This document shows, in pieces, positions 43,673-53,862 of a stretch of DNA of 64,000 nt. Origin of the DNA: Nitrosomonas sp. Nm51 (GTDB lineage: Bacteria > Pseudomonadota > Gammaproteobacteria > Burkholderiales > Nitrosomonadaceae); assembly GCF_900111165.1 (NCBI RefSeq), contig NZ_FOGH01000001.1, positions 1-64,000 of the forward strand, written 5' to 3'. Position 1 is the stretch's first letter. Every line of letters begins with the position of its first letter. The position numbers and the translations under genes were made by a program. The notes beneath the pieces were generated by a model that saw only the letters and a program-made list of their open reading frames with translations, searched no databases and had not been told where the DNA came from.

Positions 43673-44530
43673 TCAAATGTTTTCGCTGCCCTGAAATTGC
43701 GTATTCATGTGATGAGCCTGCCATTGCTGGCGCACTTTTTCGAACAGAAAAACTGCTGCGGCAGCGGCGGCGTTGAGTGATTCTGTTTGGCCTGGCATGG
43801 GAATGGCGATTGCTCTATCCGCTGCTTGGAGCATCGGTTTTGATAGTCCCGCGCCTTCATTGCCAAAAATGAAGGCAGTGGGTTTGTTTAAGTCCGATTG
43901 ATACAATGTTTGAGACCCTTTCGGCGAAGCAGCTAACACCTGGCCATGAAAACTTCCTGCAATTTCAATGAGATTACAATTATTATGAATGGTTGTAAAA
44001 AAATGCGCACCCATGGCTGCGCGCAGTGTCTTGGGCGACCAGGCATCGGTGCAGTCTTTGGATAAAAAAATGTCTGAAATATCAGCAGCTGCGGCTGTGC
44101 GGATAATTGCGCCCAGGTTGCCCGGATCCTGAATTGATTCCAGTAGAATACAACTGGCCGACTTTGAAACGGAGCTTCCGGGTTGATTTGTGATTGCCGG
44201 AACAGAAATACAGGCGAGAATGCCGGTTGGCGTTCTGACCGGAGAAATCTTTTCGAACACATGATCGGTAACCCGGAATACACGCGTTACCGTTTCCGGA
44301 AATTGCCTGCATGTATTCACCAGTGATAGGATATCGCTGTTTTTTTGACCGGTTTCGCTGACAATAATGCTTTTCGGTGCTGTCAGATCTGTATCGGCGG
44401 CAAGATAGGATTGAATCAGATGGATGCCGTCGAGAACCGTGCTGGATGATTGTTCGCGCAATCGAGCGGATTTTTGCAGCTTAACCAGATATTTGATATA
44501 CGGATGTTCGCGTGAGGTTATCCGCTGCAT
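43673..44530 (-). CDS. TrmH/SpoU-family RNA 2'-O-methyltransferase
   Basis: A 285-residue SAM-dependent methyltransferase of the SPOUT (knotted) class. An N-terminal substrate-binding domain (SREHPYIKYLVKLQKSARLR) is followed by the three SpoU motifs: LLESIQDPGNLGAIIRTAAA, AFIFGNEGAGLSKPML and IPMPGQTESLNAAAAAAVFL. The Asn, Glu and Ser/Asn residues of the cofactor knot are all present. Targets in the family are ribose 2'-OH groups of 23S rRNA or tRNA; the exact site cannot be assigned. Probably co-transcribed with hisD upstream (63-base gap). Confidence 0.9.
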   Translation of the reverse strand: MQRITSREHPYIKYLVKLQKSARLREQSSSTVLDGIHLIQSYLAADTDLTAPKSIIVSETGQKNSDILSLVNTCRQFPETVTRVFRVTDHVFEKISPVRTPTGILACISVPAITNQPGSSVSKSASCILLESIQDPGNLGAIIRTAAAADISDIFLSKDCTDAWSPKTLRAAMGAHFFTTIHNNCNLIEIAGSFHGQVLAASPKGSQTLYQSDLNKPTAFIFGNEGAGLSKPMLQAADRAIAIPMPGQTESLNAAAAAAVFLFEKVRQQWQAHHMNTQFQGSENI

Positions 44531-44593
44531 TTAAATCATCCACAAAGATGCGGCAGCGGGAAAAACGCCGGGCTGGCACGCCGTAAACGGTGG

Positions 44594-45895
44594 TTATGCT
44601 TTAATCCGGTATTCCGCGGAACGGGCATGTGCCTGCAGGCCTTCACTGTTTGCAAGAATGGATGCGATTTCGCCGAGTTTTGTGGCGCCTTGATCGGAAA
44701 CCTGTATCAAACTGCTGCGTTTTTGAAAATCGTAAACGCCTAGCGGAGATGAAAACCGCGCTGTGCGCGAAGTTGGCAATACATGGTTGGGACCGGCGCA
44801 ATAATCGCCCAGCGCTTCGCAGGTATGTCGTCCCATGAAAATAGCACCGGCATGCTTGATTTTGTCAACCCAGAACTCGGGATTATCAACGGAAAGTTCA
44901 AGATGCTCGGGAGAGATGGCGTTGGCAATTGCGCACGCTTCTTCCAGATCCTGAATCTGTATCAGCGCGCCGCGGTTTTCCAGCGCTGCGCGAATGACGT
45001 CATGACGTGGCATGGTATCGATGAGCCGGTCAATACTCTTGGCAACCTGATTTAGAAAATCGGCGTCCGGTGCCAACAGTATCGATTGCGCCAATTCATC
45101 ATGTTCGGCCTGAGAAAACATATCCATCGCAATCCAGTCAGGTTCTGTTTTGCCGTCGCAAATCACCAGAATTTCAGACGGGCCAGCAACCATGTCGATA
45201 CCGACAATACCAAAGACGCGACGTTTGGCGGCTGCGACATAGGCGTTGCCGGGCCCGACGATTTTATCAACCTGCGGTATGGTTTCGGTGCCGTATGCCA
45301 GCGCGCCGATGGCCTGTGCGCCACCTATGGTAAACACGCGATCGATTCCACTGATAGCCGCGGCTGCCAGTACCATGTCATTTTTCTCGCCGTGCGGCGT
45401 CGGTACAACCATAAGAAGCTCTCCGACGCCGGCGACTTTGGCGGGTATTGCATTCATTAGTACTGACGATGGATAGGATGCCTTGCCGCCAGGGACATAA
45501 AGTCCCACGCGATCGAGCGGCGTGACCTTTTGGCCGAGCAGGGTATTGTCGTCTTCCCGATAGTGCCATGAACTGGCAACCTGTTTTTCATGATATGTTT
45601 TGATGCGCTTTGCGGCAAGTTCAAGCGCTTGCCGTTGCTCAGCCGGTAATGACGACAGTGATTGATGCAGCTCGTCGTGCGTTAATTCCAGCGTTTTAAT
45701 CGAACTGGCATGCACATGATCAAATCGTTGGGTGTATTCAATCAACGCCGCGTTACCGCGTGTCTTAATTTCAATAAGAATCTGCGCAACGGCGGTGTCA
45801 ATCGATTCATCCATAATGGCGTCAAAAGCCAGTAATTGATGTAGAGCCTGATTGAAATTGCTGTCAGTTGAAATGAGCCGTTTGATTTGAACCAT
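44594..45895 (-). CDS. hisD: Histidinol dehydrogenase
   Basis: A 433-residue zinc enzyme that oxidises L-histidinol to histidine in two NAD-dependent steps. Motifs are [57 protein letters not shown], and [12 protein letters not shown] with the catalytic and zinc His/Glu, followed by [12 protein letters not shown] and [18 protein letters not shown]. The length is normal. It lies 44 bases downstream of hisG, so the first and last enzymes of histidine synthesis are adjacent here while the rest of the pathway is elsewhere. Confidence 0.98.
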   Translation of the reverse strand: MVQIKRLISTDSNFNQALHQLLAFDAIMDESIDTAVAQILIEIKTRGNAALIEYTQRFDHVHASSIKTLELTHDELHQSLSSLPAEQRQALELAAKRIKTYHEKQVASSWHYREDDNTLLGQKVTPLDRVGLYVPGGKASYPSSVLMNAIPAKVAGVGELLMVVPTPHGEKNDMVLAAAAISGIDRVFTIGGAQAIGALAYGTETIPQVDKIVGPGNAYVAAAKRRVFGIVGIDMVAGPSEILVICDGKTEPDWIAMDMFSQAEHDELAQSILLAPDADFLNQVAKSIDRLIDTMPRHDVIRAALENRGALIQIQDLEEACAIANAISPEHLELSVDNPEFWVDKIKHAGAIFMGRHTCEALGDYCAGPNHVLPTSRTARFSSPLGVYDFQKRSSLIQVSDQGATKLGEIASILANSEGLQAHARSAEYRIKA

Positions 45896-45939
45896 GATTA
45901 GTTGTCCGGGTGATAGAAGCGAAAAATGATGGTTAGCAA

Positions 45940-46584
45940 TTAGTTGTTGACGGCATGAGAGAATGCGCTCAGGATAGGTTCTATTGTTTCCCGCTTCAGT
46001 TTTAGTGCGGCCTGATTGACAATCAACCTTGAAGATATCGGCATTATTTCCTCTACCGCACGCAGGTTGTTGGCTTTCAGCGTGTCGCCAGTTGAAACCA
46101 GATCGACTATCGCGTCCGCCAGTCCTACCAGTGGCGCGAGTTCCATTGAACCATACAGTTTAATGAGATCGACGTGAACACCTTTGTCGGCGAAATGTTC
46201 GCGTGTTGTCTGTAAATACTTGGTGGCAATTCTTAGTCGCGCTCCTTGGCGTACTGCCGAATCATAATCGAATCCGTCTGGTACTGCGACCATCATACGG
46301 CAGCGCGCGATGTTCAAATCCAAAGGCTGATACAGGCCGTTGCCGCCATGTTCCAGCAGAACGTCTTTTCCTGCAATTCCCAGATCGGCCGCACCGTATT
46401 GCACATAGGTCGGTACGTCGGAAGCGCGCACGATAACCAGCCGCACATTGTTACGGCTGGTTGGTAAAATCAGTTTGCGTGATGATTCGGGATTGTCTTG
46501 GGAGACGATACCGGCAGCTTCCAGTAATGGTGCGGTATCGTCAAATATTCTCCCTTTTGACAAGGCGATGGTGATGTCGGTCAT
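45940..46584 (-). CDS. hisG: ATP phosphoribosyltransferase, short form
   Basis: A 214-residue HisG of the short type, which lacks the C-terminal regulatory domain and normally works with HisZ (not in this window). It catalyses the first step of histidine synthesis, ATP + PRPP to phosphoribosyl-ATP. Motifs are [37 protein letters not shown], and the PRPP loop [22 protein letters not shown] 46582-46584 is the natural start; an upstream in-frame ATG would overlap the end of sodB. It lies 22 bases after sodB and 44 before hisD. Confidence 0.96.
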   Translation of the reverse strand: MTDITIALSKGRIFDDTAPLLEAAGIVSQDNPESSRKLILPTSRNNVRLVIVRASDVPTYVQYGAADLGIAGKDVLLEHGGNGLYQPLDLNIARCRMMVAVPDGFDYDSAVRQGARLRIATKYLQTTREHFADKGVHVDLIKLYGSMELAPLVGLADAIVDLVSTGDTLKANNLRAVEEIMPISSRLIVNQAALKLKRETIEPILSAFSHAVNN

Positions 46585-46606
46585 ACAGCCTGCTGGCTGA
46601 TCAAGT

Positions 46607-47245
46607 TCACGCAAGATTAGCCTGTGCAAATTCCCAGTTTATCAGTTTGTCAAGAATGGTATTGACATAGTCGGCACGCCGGTTCTGGTAATCCAGATAG
46701 TATGCATGTTCCCAGACATCAATCGTCAACAGCGGGCGAAGATTCTGTGTGATGGGAGATTCTGCATTACTGGTTTTGGCTACCGCGATTTTATCACCAT
46801 CCTGGACCAGCCAGGCCCACCCGCTGCCAAATTGTGTCATGGCTGCGTTGGCAAATTCTTTTTTACAGGCATCAATACTGCCGAATGATTGCTCTATCTT
46901 TTGTTTGAGCGTTGCAGATGGTTCTCCGCCACCATTGGGGCTAAGACTATGCCAATAGAACATGTGGTTCCAGACCTGCGCCGCATTATTGAAAACGCCG
47001 GCTTTATCCGCTTTTCCTGCAACTGCCAGAATGATTTGTTCGAGCGATTGACCTTCCAGGTCGGTACCTGCAGCCATTTTGTTCAGGTTGTCAACATAAG
47101 TTTTGTGATGCTTGCCATAATGAAAGCTGAGTGTGTTTGCGGATATCACCGGTTCCAAAGCATTATCTGCATAGGGCAGGGGCGCCAGAACATATTCATT
47201 GCCTGATAATGCAGCACTGGAAAAATTATCAAGATTAAGTGGCAT
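46607..47245 (-). CDS. sodB: Superoxide dismutase, iron type
   Basis: A 212-residue Fe/Mn-family superoxide dismutase. The metal ligands are visible in [17 protein letters not shown] (His), [13 protein letters not shown] (His) and [20 protein letters not shown] (Asp and His); the AAQVWNH and GSGWAWLV patterns fit the iron-dependent group. The N-terminus is about a dozen residues longer than in E. coli SodB ([18 protein letters not shown]) but has no signal peptide, so the enzyme is cytoplasmic. AAAGGAGA precedes the start. It is upstream of hisG by 22 bases and may drive the same transcript. Confidence 0.96.
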   Translation of the reverse strand: MPLNLDNFSSAALSGNEYVLAPLPYADNALEPVISANTLSFHYGKHHKTYVDNLNKMAAGTDLEGQSLEQIILAVAGKADKAGVFNNAAQVWNHMFYWHSLSPNGGGEPSATLKQKIEQSFGSIDACKKEFANAAMTQFGSGWAWLVQDGDKIAVAKTSNAESPITQNLRPLLTIDVWEHAYYLDYQNRRADYVNTILDKLINWEFAQANLA

Positions 47246-47333
47246 GCGAGTCTCCTTTCTGAAAAATTGAATTAAATGGTTGACGAAGGTTTTTATAACT
47301 GTTGATTAAAAATTATTATTTTTTTAGAACACC

Positions 47334-47765
47334 TTATTTTTCCGGTTTGATTTCTGTAACAAATGTAATTTTGTTGTAGCCAGCAAGGCGTGCGGCTTCC
47401 ATGATTTTGATCACAGATTGATGAGAAGCATTCTCGTCACCGTTAATGACAATCAAAGGATCCGCTTGTTCCTTGGCGGCATTACGCAGCGCATCGCGCA
47501 GATATTCAATGCCGGTCGATTTGATTGGTACCAAATCGATTGTGTATTCTCCCATCGCGGTGACAGTGATATCAATTGTTCCAGGGTGCTCTGCATTTTT
47601 ATCGATTTCTTTATTGCTGGCTTCAGGCAATGTAATTTCAAGTTCGGCAAACTTAGAATAAGTCGTAGTGACCACCAGAAAAATCAGTATCACCAGTAAA
47701 ACATCGATCATCGGCACCAGATTGATTTCAGGCTCTTCCTTGGGTCTGCCACGTTGAAAATTCAT
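47334..47765 (-). CDS. ExbD/TolR-family biopolymer transport protein
   Basis: A 143-residue protein with the ExbD/TolR plan: a short cytoplasmic N-terminus (NFQRGRPKEEPEINLVPMID), one membrane helix at about residues 17-38 (VLLVILIFLVVTTTYSKFAE) that begins with the functional Asp of the LVPMID motif, and a periplasmic domain (ITLPEASNKEID, LIVINGDENASHQSVIKIME). ExbD transmits proton-motive force with ExbB and TonB. No exbB gene is adjacent in this window, since the upstream gene is divergent purE. Possibly the last member of a split operon or a TolR-like unit. Confidence 0.88.
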   Translation of the reverse strand: MNFQRGRPKEEPEINLVPMIDVLLVILIFLVVTTTYSKFAELEITLPEASNKEIDKNAEHPGTIDITVTAMGEYTIDLVPIKSTGIEYLRDALRNAAKEQADPLIVINGDENASHQSVIKIMEAARLAGYNKITFVTEIKPEK

Positions 47766-47944
47766 TTAGGGTACGTTTTTAATTCGAGTTATGGTTTAGA
47801 ATTATATAGCGCGAGTTGCGTATTATAAAACAACATGCAAAACAGCGTAGCATCTGCAACATGATACGCGGCGCGTTTGCTGCGACATGTTTTTATTATT
47901 GTAATTTTTTCGTTAATGTGATTACCTCGGACTTCCGGACATAT

Positions 47945-48436
47945 ATGAAAGAGCCATTAGTCAGCGTTGTCATGGGCAGCAACAGCGACTGGAATGTCAT
48001 GCAGCATGCGGTCGCGGTACTGAAGGATTTTGACCTTCCGCATGAAGCGCGCGTCGTCTCTGCGCATCGCACACCCGATGCCATGTTTGCGTTTGCCGAA
48101 ACCGCGAGCCAGCGCGGTATTCAATGTATTATTGCCGGCGCCGGCGGTGCCGCACATTTGCCGGGCATGATTGCTGCAAAAACGACGGTACCGGTTCTGG
48201 GAGTTCCTGTCAATTCGCGTTACCTGAAAGGACTTGATTCCTTGTTGTCAATTGTACAGATGCCTGCAGGTGTTCCGGTGGCGACCTTTGCGATCGGTGA
48301 AGCGGGTGCCGTCAATGCAGGACTGTTTGCTGTCGCCATGTTGGCAAATAATCAACCGTCAATCCGGGATCAGCTGAATGCATTCCGGAGTAAGCAGGCA
48401 GAAAGTGTGGTGGCAATGCAATTGCCAGAAAAATGA
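47945..48436 (+). CDS. purE: N5-carboxyaminoimidazole ribonucleotide mutase
   Basis: A 163-residue class I PurE, which moves the carboxyl group from N5-CAIR to CAIR in purine synthesis. [38 protein letters not shown] (with the catalytic His of SAHRTP), [20 protein letters not shown] and [17 protein letters not shown] are all conserved. The frame is open upstream, but the family start is the ATG at 47945. It is followed by purK (25-base gap) and purC, its direct pathway neighbours. Confidence 0.97.
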   Translation: MKEPLVSVVMGSNSDWNVMQHAVAVLKDFDLPHEARVVSAHRTPDAMFAFAETASQRGIQCIIAGAGGAAHLPGMIAAKTTVPVLGVPVNSRYLKGLDSLLSIVQMPAGVPVATFAIGEAGAVNAGLFAVAMLANNQPSIRDQLNAFRSKQAESVVAMQLPEK

Positions 48437-48461
48437 TCGCATACCGGGTAAGATAAACTGA

Positions 48462-49592
48462 ATGGAACCAATTCTTCCAGGGGCAATGCTGGGTTTGCTG
48501 GGTGGCGGTCAGCTTGGCCGGATGTTTGTCATGGCTGCGCATCAAATGGGATATCAGGTAATGGTGCTGGATCCAGATGCCGATAGCCCAGCTGGCCGGA
48601 TAGCCGAACAATTTCTCTGCAAAGAATATACCGATCAAACCGCATTGCAACAACTTGGCACAAGGTGTGCCGCAGTTACAACCGAGTTTGAAAATATTCC
48701 GGCAGATGTGCTTTCTGCATTGGCGTCATATAGCGCAGTCAGTCCTAACGCCGAAAGTGTTGCGATCGCCCAAAACAGAATTGCAGAAAAGCGTTTTTTA
48801 CAAACACACGGTTTCCCCGTCGCGCCGTTTGCAGTAATTGATAAGATTGACTGTGTTGATGAAGTAAAGCATTTATTTCCCGGCATACTAAAAGTCAGTC
48901 AGTTCGGTTATGATGGCAAAGGGCAACGGCAGGTAAGCGATGCGGACGAATTGCATGCGGCCTTTGTTGAGATGCGTTCGGTGCCATGTGTGCTGGAAAA
49001 AAAACTGCCGCTGAAATCCGAAGTTTCTATCGTACTAACCAGAGGGTGCGATGGCGCAATGGCATCTTTCCCAGTCGTGGAAAATCAGCATGTCAGCGGT
49101 GTCCTCGACATCAGTATCGCGCCGGCCAGAATTGCAACCATGATTGCTAAACAGGCCAATGACGCAGCTGAAAGCCTCGCTGAAATTCTGGAGTATCAGG
49201 GCGTGCTCTGTGTCGAGTTTTTTGTATTGGAAGGTGAAGGATTGATAATCAATGAAATTGCCCCGCGTCCGCACAACAGTGGGCACTATACTGTCGATGC
49301 GTGTATTACTTCGCAGTTCGAGCAGCAACTGCGTGCCCTGTGCGGTTTGCCGCTGGGTAATGCGGCGATGCACCATTCTGCCGTTATGGTTAATCTGCTT
49401 GGCGATTTGTGGCAAAAAGGTGAGCCCGAGTGGCTGCATGTAATCAAGCAACCGCTGGCGAAACTGCATTTATATGGAAAAAAAGCAGCGCGGCCAGGAC
49501 GAAAAATGGGGCATTTTACCGTCCTTGGCGCGACTGTTGATGAGGCATTTGCCAGCGCACGTGAAATTCAGCAGCAATTGGAGTCTGTATAA
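48462..49592 (+). CDS. purK: N5-carboxyaminoimidazole ribonucleotide synthase
   Basis: A 376-residue ATP-grasp enzyme that carboxylates AIR with bicarbonate and ATP. Blocks are MLGLLGGGQLGRMFVMAAHQ, AVTTEFENIPADVLSAL, VSQFGYDGKGQRQVSDAD, VCVEFFVLEGEGLIINEIAP with RPHNSGHYTVDACITSQFEQ directly after, and a normal C-terminal domain. It works directly before PurE. It is the second gene of purE-purK-purC, and purC begins 6 bases after it, so the operon is tight. Confidence 0.97.
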   Translation: MEPILPGAMLGLLGGGQLGRMFVMAAHQMGYQVMVLDPDADSPAGRIAEQFLCKEYTDQTALQQLGTRCAAVTTEFENIPADVLSALASYSAVSPNAESVAIAQNRIAEKRFLQTHGFPVAPFAVIDKIDCVDEVKHLFPGILKVSQFGYDGKGQRQVSDADELHAAFVEMRSVPCVLEKKLPLKSEVSIVLTRGCDGAMASFPVVENQHVSGVLDISIAPARIATMIAKQANDAAESLAEILEYQGVLCVEFFVLEGEGLIINEIAPRPHNSGHYTVDACITSQFEQQLRALCGLPLGNAAMHHSAVMVNLLGDLWQKGEPEWLHVIKQPLAKLHLYGKKAARPGRKMGHFTVLGATVDEAFASAREIQQQLESV

Positions 49593-49598
49593 ATTAGT

Positions 49599-50492
49599 AT
49601 GCTGAACGAATCTGCATTGTTTGAAACGCATATCGAAAGCCTGCCGTTCGTGCATCGCGGCAAAGTGCGCGATATCTACGCCGTGGACGACGACAGGCTG
49701 TTGATCGTACAAACCGACCGCATCTCGGCTTTCGATGTCATTTTGCCCGACCCGATACCGGGCAGAGGCAAGTTGCTGACCGCATTGTCGGCGTTCTGGT
49801 TCGAAAAACTCGCGCATATCATACCGAATCATTTGACTGGTATTGCGCCCGAGTCAGTCGTCGCTGCGACCGAGCGCGAGCAGGTTCAGGAACGCGCTTT
49901 TATCATCCGCAGGCTCAAACCGCTGCCGGTTGAGGCGATTGTGCGCGGTTATATCGTCGGTTCAGGATGGAAAGATTATCAGACAACCGGCGCCATTTGC
50001 GGTATTCAGCTACCGCCGGGGTTACAGCAGGCGGAAAAAATACCGGGTGGCGCCATCTTTACCCCGTCGACCAAAGCAAAAGCAGGTGCGCATGATGAGA
50101 ATATCCGGGTGTCCGAAGTAGAACGGCAGCTCGGAAAAGAATTGACCGCCAAAGTCAAGGAAAAAGCATCGCAGTTGTATACCGAAGCGGCGGATTATGC
50201 CGTACAACGGGGCATCATCATCGCCGACACCAAATTTGAGTTCGGGCTTGATGAGACCGGTGAGCTGTATCTGATCGATGAAGCGTTGACGCCCGATTCA
50301 TCCCGTTTCTGGCCGGCCGACCAATACCGCACCGGCATCAGCCCACCGAGTTACGACAAACAATTTGTGCGCGACTGGCTGGAAAGGCAGAGTTGGAACA
50401 AAAAACCGCCAGCACCGGCTTTGCCGGTTACAGTCATTCGGCAGACGATGGAAAAATATCAGGAAGCGTTGAGGCGGTTGACTGGAGTTTGA
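49599..50492 (+). CDS. purC: SAICAR synthase
   Basis: A 297-residue phosphoribosylaminoimidazole-succinocarboxamide synthase of the longer type also found in yeast and many proteobacteria. Motifs are [75 protein letters not shown] and [17 protein letters not shown]. It joins aspartate to CAIR, the step after PurE. Codon use in this gene looks richer in G and C than in purE and purK. Last gene of the pur operon. Confidence 0.97.
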   Translation: MLNESALFETHIESLPFVHRGKVRDIYAVDDDRLLIVQTDRISAFDVILPDPIPGRGKLLTALSAFWFEKLAHIIPNHLTGIAPESVVAATEREQVQERAFIIRRLKPLPVEAIVRGYIVGSGWKDYQTTGAICGIQLPPGLQQAEKIPGGAIFTPSTKAKAGAHDENIRVSEVERQLGKELTAKVKEKASQLYTEAADYAVQRGIIIADTKFEFGLDETGELYLIDEALTPDSSRFWPADQYRTGISPPSYDKQFVRDWLERQSWNKKPPAPALPVTVIRQTMEKYQEALRRLTGV

Positions 50493-51098
50493 GATAAGCG
50501 GATGATCAACGGATAAGCTTGCGTCATCCAGGAAAGGATTCTGGCAAGAGTGAACAGCGATTAATGATTGAGAAAGAAGTAATTTTCAAGAAAACTGTAA
50601 TTTTGTGTAGAGTATAAACTTGACCTTGCGTACTGTTAGCCTATCGCCGTGTGGCGAGAATTTTGATTATACAATTAGACCATGTCATTATGAGTGACCC
50701 GAGCTGTGCCTTACGTTACATCGGCTAATTAAATAAATATTTACAAGCAACTCAAGAGTGTTGTTAAGAGAAGATCAGGGCTAATTTGTTCTACCTTTGA
50801 AACATAGGAAACACGTTGTTTTGGCAAAAATAAGACCTCATGAAAAACAAAGACTTAGATTTAGAACAAATTCGCCCTGAAGAGAAAATACTTAAAATGA
50901 AAATGGGATCAAATATCTCCGCTTGGTTATCAGTTATTGCCATTGTTATATCGTAACTACTTACCCCATGTTTCGTGAGCTTTACCCGCCAATGCAATTT
51001 GAATGGCGATTAGCGGATTATATCCCTTGTTGGCCATAGACCGGCAGCGCTAATCCTATAAAATTGGACATTCCAGTTTGAGAAAGATTATGACGGGA
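50493..51098. other. Intergenic region between purC and creA, with one doubtful small ORF
   Basis: About 600 bases between convergent genes. The only candidate gene is a 38-codon frame at 50840-50956 (plus strand), with a charged N-terminus KNKDLDLEQIRPEEKILKMK and a hydrophobic end ISAWLSVIAIVIS; there is no convincing ribosome binding site and no family, so it is left uncalled. No terminator with a clear T-tail was found. Confidence 0.35.
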
Positions 51099-51608
51099 CT
51101 AATGCCAGGGCATAATCGGAATGGTGGAAATACTGTTTTTGGGTGATCCTTCAATGATGCGATCACTATACGTTAAATAGATGAGTACGTTTCTTTTGGG
51201 GTCGTAAAAACGAGCAACTTGTAACGATTTGAAGAGTAATGACGTGCTTTTTTTGAATACTTCATCGCCATCTAAATCACCATTTTTAATTTTTTCGGGC
51301 AATGAAATCGGCCCAACCTGTCTGCATGCGATTGATGCGTCGGAAGTGTCTTCGGCAACGCCAACCGCACCTTTTACACCCCCGGTTTTAGCTCTGCTTA
51401 AATAGCATGTGGCACCGCCGATGTCGGGGTCGTCAAACGCCTCGATAACAATTTTGTCATTTGGGCCGAGTAATTTGAATTTGGTCGATACGCTTCCAAT
51501 TTTTTCTGCGCTCAAAAATGATGCAAATAATAAAGCGGACATCAAAACAAAAACGTGTGCAATTTTAAGCAAGGTAAATTTTTTTGTGTTGATTGCTAAA
51601 CGTGTCAT
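51099..51608 (-). CDS. creA: CreA-family exported protein
   Basis: A 169-residue periplasmic protein: signal peptide within residues 1-35 ([20 protein letters not shown], cleavage near AEK), then the CreA domain. Conserved parts are [60 protein letters not shown] and RQVGPI, and the C-terminal [20 protein letters not shown]. Two conserved cysteines (GATCYL and SIACRQ) could form a disulfide. Start ATG 51606-51608 is taken from AAAGGA upstream. Function is not known even in E. coli. Confidence 0.93.
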   Translation of the reverse strand: MTRLAINTKKFTLLKIAHVFVLMSALLFASFLSAEKIGSVSTKFKLLGPNDKIVIEAFDDPDIGGATCYLSRAKTGGVKGAVGVAEDTSDASIACRQVGPISLPEKIKNGDLDGDEVFKKSTSLLFKSLQVARFYDPKRNVLIYLTYSDRIIEGSPKNSISTIPIMPWH

Positions 51609-51746
51609 GTTTTTTCCTTTCATTGGCTGCTGGCAATTTCTAGTGTGCATAAATCAATTTTTGATATGGTTGTTTGAAATTGCTGCATTAGTGGGCGGTT
51701 AAAATTAATAAATGTCATTGTACATTTTAACTAAATCATCAATAAT

Positions 51747-51776
51747 TTGTTCCAAATTTTTTAATTGTTTGATAAA
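51747..51776 (+). promoter_or_regulatory. Candidate sigma-70 promoter of the rimP-nusA-infB operon
   Basis: TTGTTC at 51747-51752 and GATAAAAT from 51771 with an 18-base spacer. Transcription would begin near 51783, just before the leader hairpin. Assigned by eye only. Confidence 0.4.
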
Positions 51777-51794
51777 ATCGAGATCAAATTTTTA

Positions 51795-51817
51795 TGGGCT
51801 TCGAGAGCCCATTTTTT
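51795..51817 (+). terminator. Terminator-like hairpin in the rimP leader
   Basis: Stem TGGGCT (51795-51800) pairs with AGCCCA (51806-51811) around the loop TCGAG, followed by TTTTTT. It is only 17 bases before the rimP ATG, inside the presumed leader, so it could attenuate the nusA operon or end upstream transcripts. Confidence 0.65.
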
Positions 51818-51833
51818 ATTTGTGTTGGCCACT

Positions 51834-52262
51834 ATGATGCTGGAAAAATTGCTAGAATTAACACTTGAAGGCATGGGGTATGAGTTGGTTGATGTCGAAC
51901 ATTTATCGCGCGGTAAACTGTTAAGGGTGTTTGTAGACAAGCAAGAGGGTATAACTATTGATGATTGTGTCACAATCAGTAATCATTTGAACCGTTTGTT
52001 AACAGCAGAAAATATTGATTACGGTCGCCTGGAAGTGTCTTCGCCGGGTTTAGACAGGCCACTTAGAAAAGAAGGTGACTTTTTTCGTTTCATTGGCGAA
52101 ACAATTAGATTAAAACTGCGTGTCCCAATACAAGGACAAAGAAATTTTGTGGGCATTTTACGGGAAGTAAATGATGGCATTTTAAAACTTGAAGTCGAAG
52201 GAAAATTGTTTGACCTAGATATGCGCAATATTGGAAAGGCTCGGCTAGTTCCAAAATTGTAA
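51834..52262 (+). CDS. rimP: Ribosome maturation factor RimP
   Basis: A 142-residue 30S assembly factor (older name YhbC). Two domains are visible: [20 protein letters not shown] with the [20 protein letters not shown] strand, [20 protein letters not shown] as the family signature, then the C-terminal Sm-like barrel ([20 protein letters not shown]). ATG 51834 or 51837 is the start; the frame is open further upstream through the terminator. It is the first gene of the conserved rimP-nusA-infB-rbfA-truB operon. Confidence 0.95.
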   Translation: MMLEKLLELTLEGMGYELVDVEHLSRGKLLRVFVDKQEGITIDDCVTISNHLNRLLTAENIDYGRLEVSSPGLDRPLRKEGDFFRFIGETIRLKLRVPIQGQRNFVGILREVNDGILKLEVEGKLFDLDMRNIGKARLVPKL

Positions 52263-52288
52263 GCAATTAAAAATTTGACTGGAGGACT

Positions 52289-53761
52289 ATGAGCCGCGAG
52301 ATTTTACTGCTGGTTGATGCGTTGGCACGTGAGAAAGCTGTAGAAAAGGAGATCGTTTTTACAGCATTGGAGATGGCATTATCTTCTGCAACAAAAAAAA
52401 GATTTCATGAAGATGTCGATACACGGGTATCAATTGACAGGAAGTCAGGTGATTATGAGTCCTTTCGCCGCTGGTTGATAGTTGAAGATGATGCAGTTGA
52501 AGATTTTTCTCGACAGATTGCTTTGACTGATGCAAAAAAAATCAACCCTGATATACAGGTTGGAGATTATACCGAGCAACCGTTGGAGCCTATCGAATTT
52601 GGACGTATTGGTGCCCAGGCAGCCAAACAGGTTATTTTCCAAAAAATTCGCGATGCGGAACGTGAACAAACGCTCAATGATTTTCTCGAGCGTGGTGATT
52701 ATTTGGTAACAGGTACAATAAAGCGGCTGGATCGTGGCAATGCTATCGTTGAGTCAGGCAGAATAGAAGCGGAGTTGCCACGTGACCAAATGATACCTAA
52801 AGAAAATCTTCGTATAGGGGACCGTGTGCGTGCTTATCTGTACAAAGTCGATCGCGCGGCCAGAGGTCCTCAATTAAAACTTTCACGGATCACGCCAGAA
52901 TTTCTTGTGAAATTGTTTGAACTTGAAGTGCCTGAAATTGAAGAAGGCATATTGGAAATTAAAGCGGCTGCAAGAGATCCCGGGTCACGGGCAAAGATTG
53001 CTGTAAAATCAAACGATCAGCGTGTTGACCCCATAGGAACATGTGTTGGAATGCGTGGCTCCAGAGTACAGTCGGTTATCAGTGAACTGGCAGGTGAACG
53101 TGTGGATATTATACTATGGTCGGATGATCCGGCTACCTATATCATCAATGCGCTGGCACCCGCGGAGATCAGCAGTATCATGGTTGACGAAGAACAGCAT
53201 AGCATGGACATTGTTGTTGATGAAGAAAACCTTGCGCAGGCAATAGGCCGTGGCGGACAGAATGTGCGCCTTGCGTCTGAATTGGCCGGCTGGGTTCTTA
53301 ATATTATGACTATTCAGGAATCCCAAACAAAACATGAGCAGGAAGCTGCATTCATTAGTCAGCTTTTTATGGATAAATTGCATGTAGATCAGGAAATTGC
53401 TGAGATTTTGGTAGAAGAGGGTTTTGCGACGCTGGAAGAAGTCGCGTATGTTCCATTAAATGAAATGCTGGAGATTGCGTCTCTGGATGAGGAAGTAATT
53501 AACGAGGTTCGTGAACGAGCCAGAAATGCGTTGTTAACAGATGCGATCGCCAATGAAGAAAGAGTCGAGAATGTAGCTGATGATTTACTTTCTCTGGAAG
53601 GTATGGATATTGAGACAGTGCGTATATTAGCTGCAAAAGGAATTAGCAGCCAAAGTGATTTGGCTGATTTGGCTGCCGACGATCTGGTGGAAATGACAGG
53701 AATGGATATTGAACGTGCCAATAAATTGATTATCAAAGCACGTGAACCATGGTTTGTTTAA
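52289..53761 (+). CDS. nusA: Transcription termination/antitermination protein NusA
   Basis: A 490-residue NusA: an N-terminal RNA-polymerase-binding domain ([39 protein letters not shown]), an S1 domain ([20 protein letters not shown]), two KH domains ([40 protein letters not shown]), and two C-terminal acidic helix-hairpin repeats of the alpha-CTD-binding type ([36 protein letters not shown]). Domain content is as in E. coli. GGAGG precedes the ATG. Binds polymerase and RNA to control pausing and termination. Confidence 0.98.
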   Translation: MSREILLLVDALAREKAVEKEIVFTALEMALSSATKKRFHEDVDTRVSIDRKSGDYESFRRWLIVEDDAVEDFSRQIALTDAKKINPDIQVGDYTEQPLEPIEFGRIGAQAAKQVIFQKIRDAEREQTLNDFLERGDYLVTGTIKRLDRGNAIVESGRIEAELPRDQMIPKENLRIGDRVRAYLYKVDRAARGPQLKLSRITPEFLVKLFELEVPEIEEGILEIKAAARDPGSRAKIAVKSNDQRVDPIGTCVGMRGSRVQSVISELAGERVDIILWSDDPATYIINALAPAEISSIMVDEEQHSMDIVVDEENLAQAIGRGGQNVRLASELAGWVLNIMTIQESQTKHEQEAAFISQLFMDKLHVDQEIAEILVEEGFATLEEVAYVPLNEMLEIASLDEEVINEVRERARNALLTDAIANEERVENVADDLLSLEGMDIETVRILAAKGISSQSDLADLAADDLVEMTGMDIERANKLIIKAREPWFV

Positions 53762-53862
53762 ATATTAATAAACTGAATATCATAACGAGTTGATTTGAAC
53801 AGTATAGTGACAGTCTGGTTTTTTGTTTTATTTGGTTTAAAGAAGGCTTTAAAAGGTTATAC

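Noticed and set aside
50840-50956. 38-codon ORF with a hydrophobic tail
   Set aside because: No convincing ribosome binding site or family; kept only as a note in the intergenic entry.
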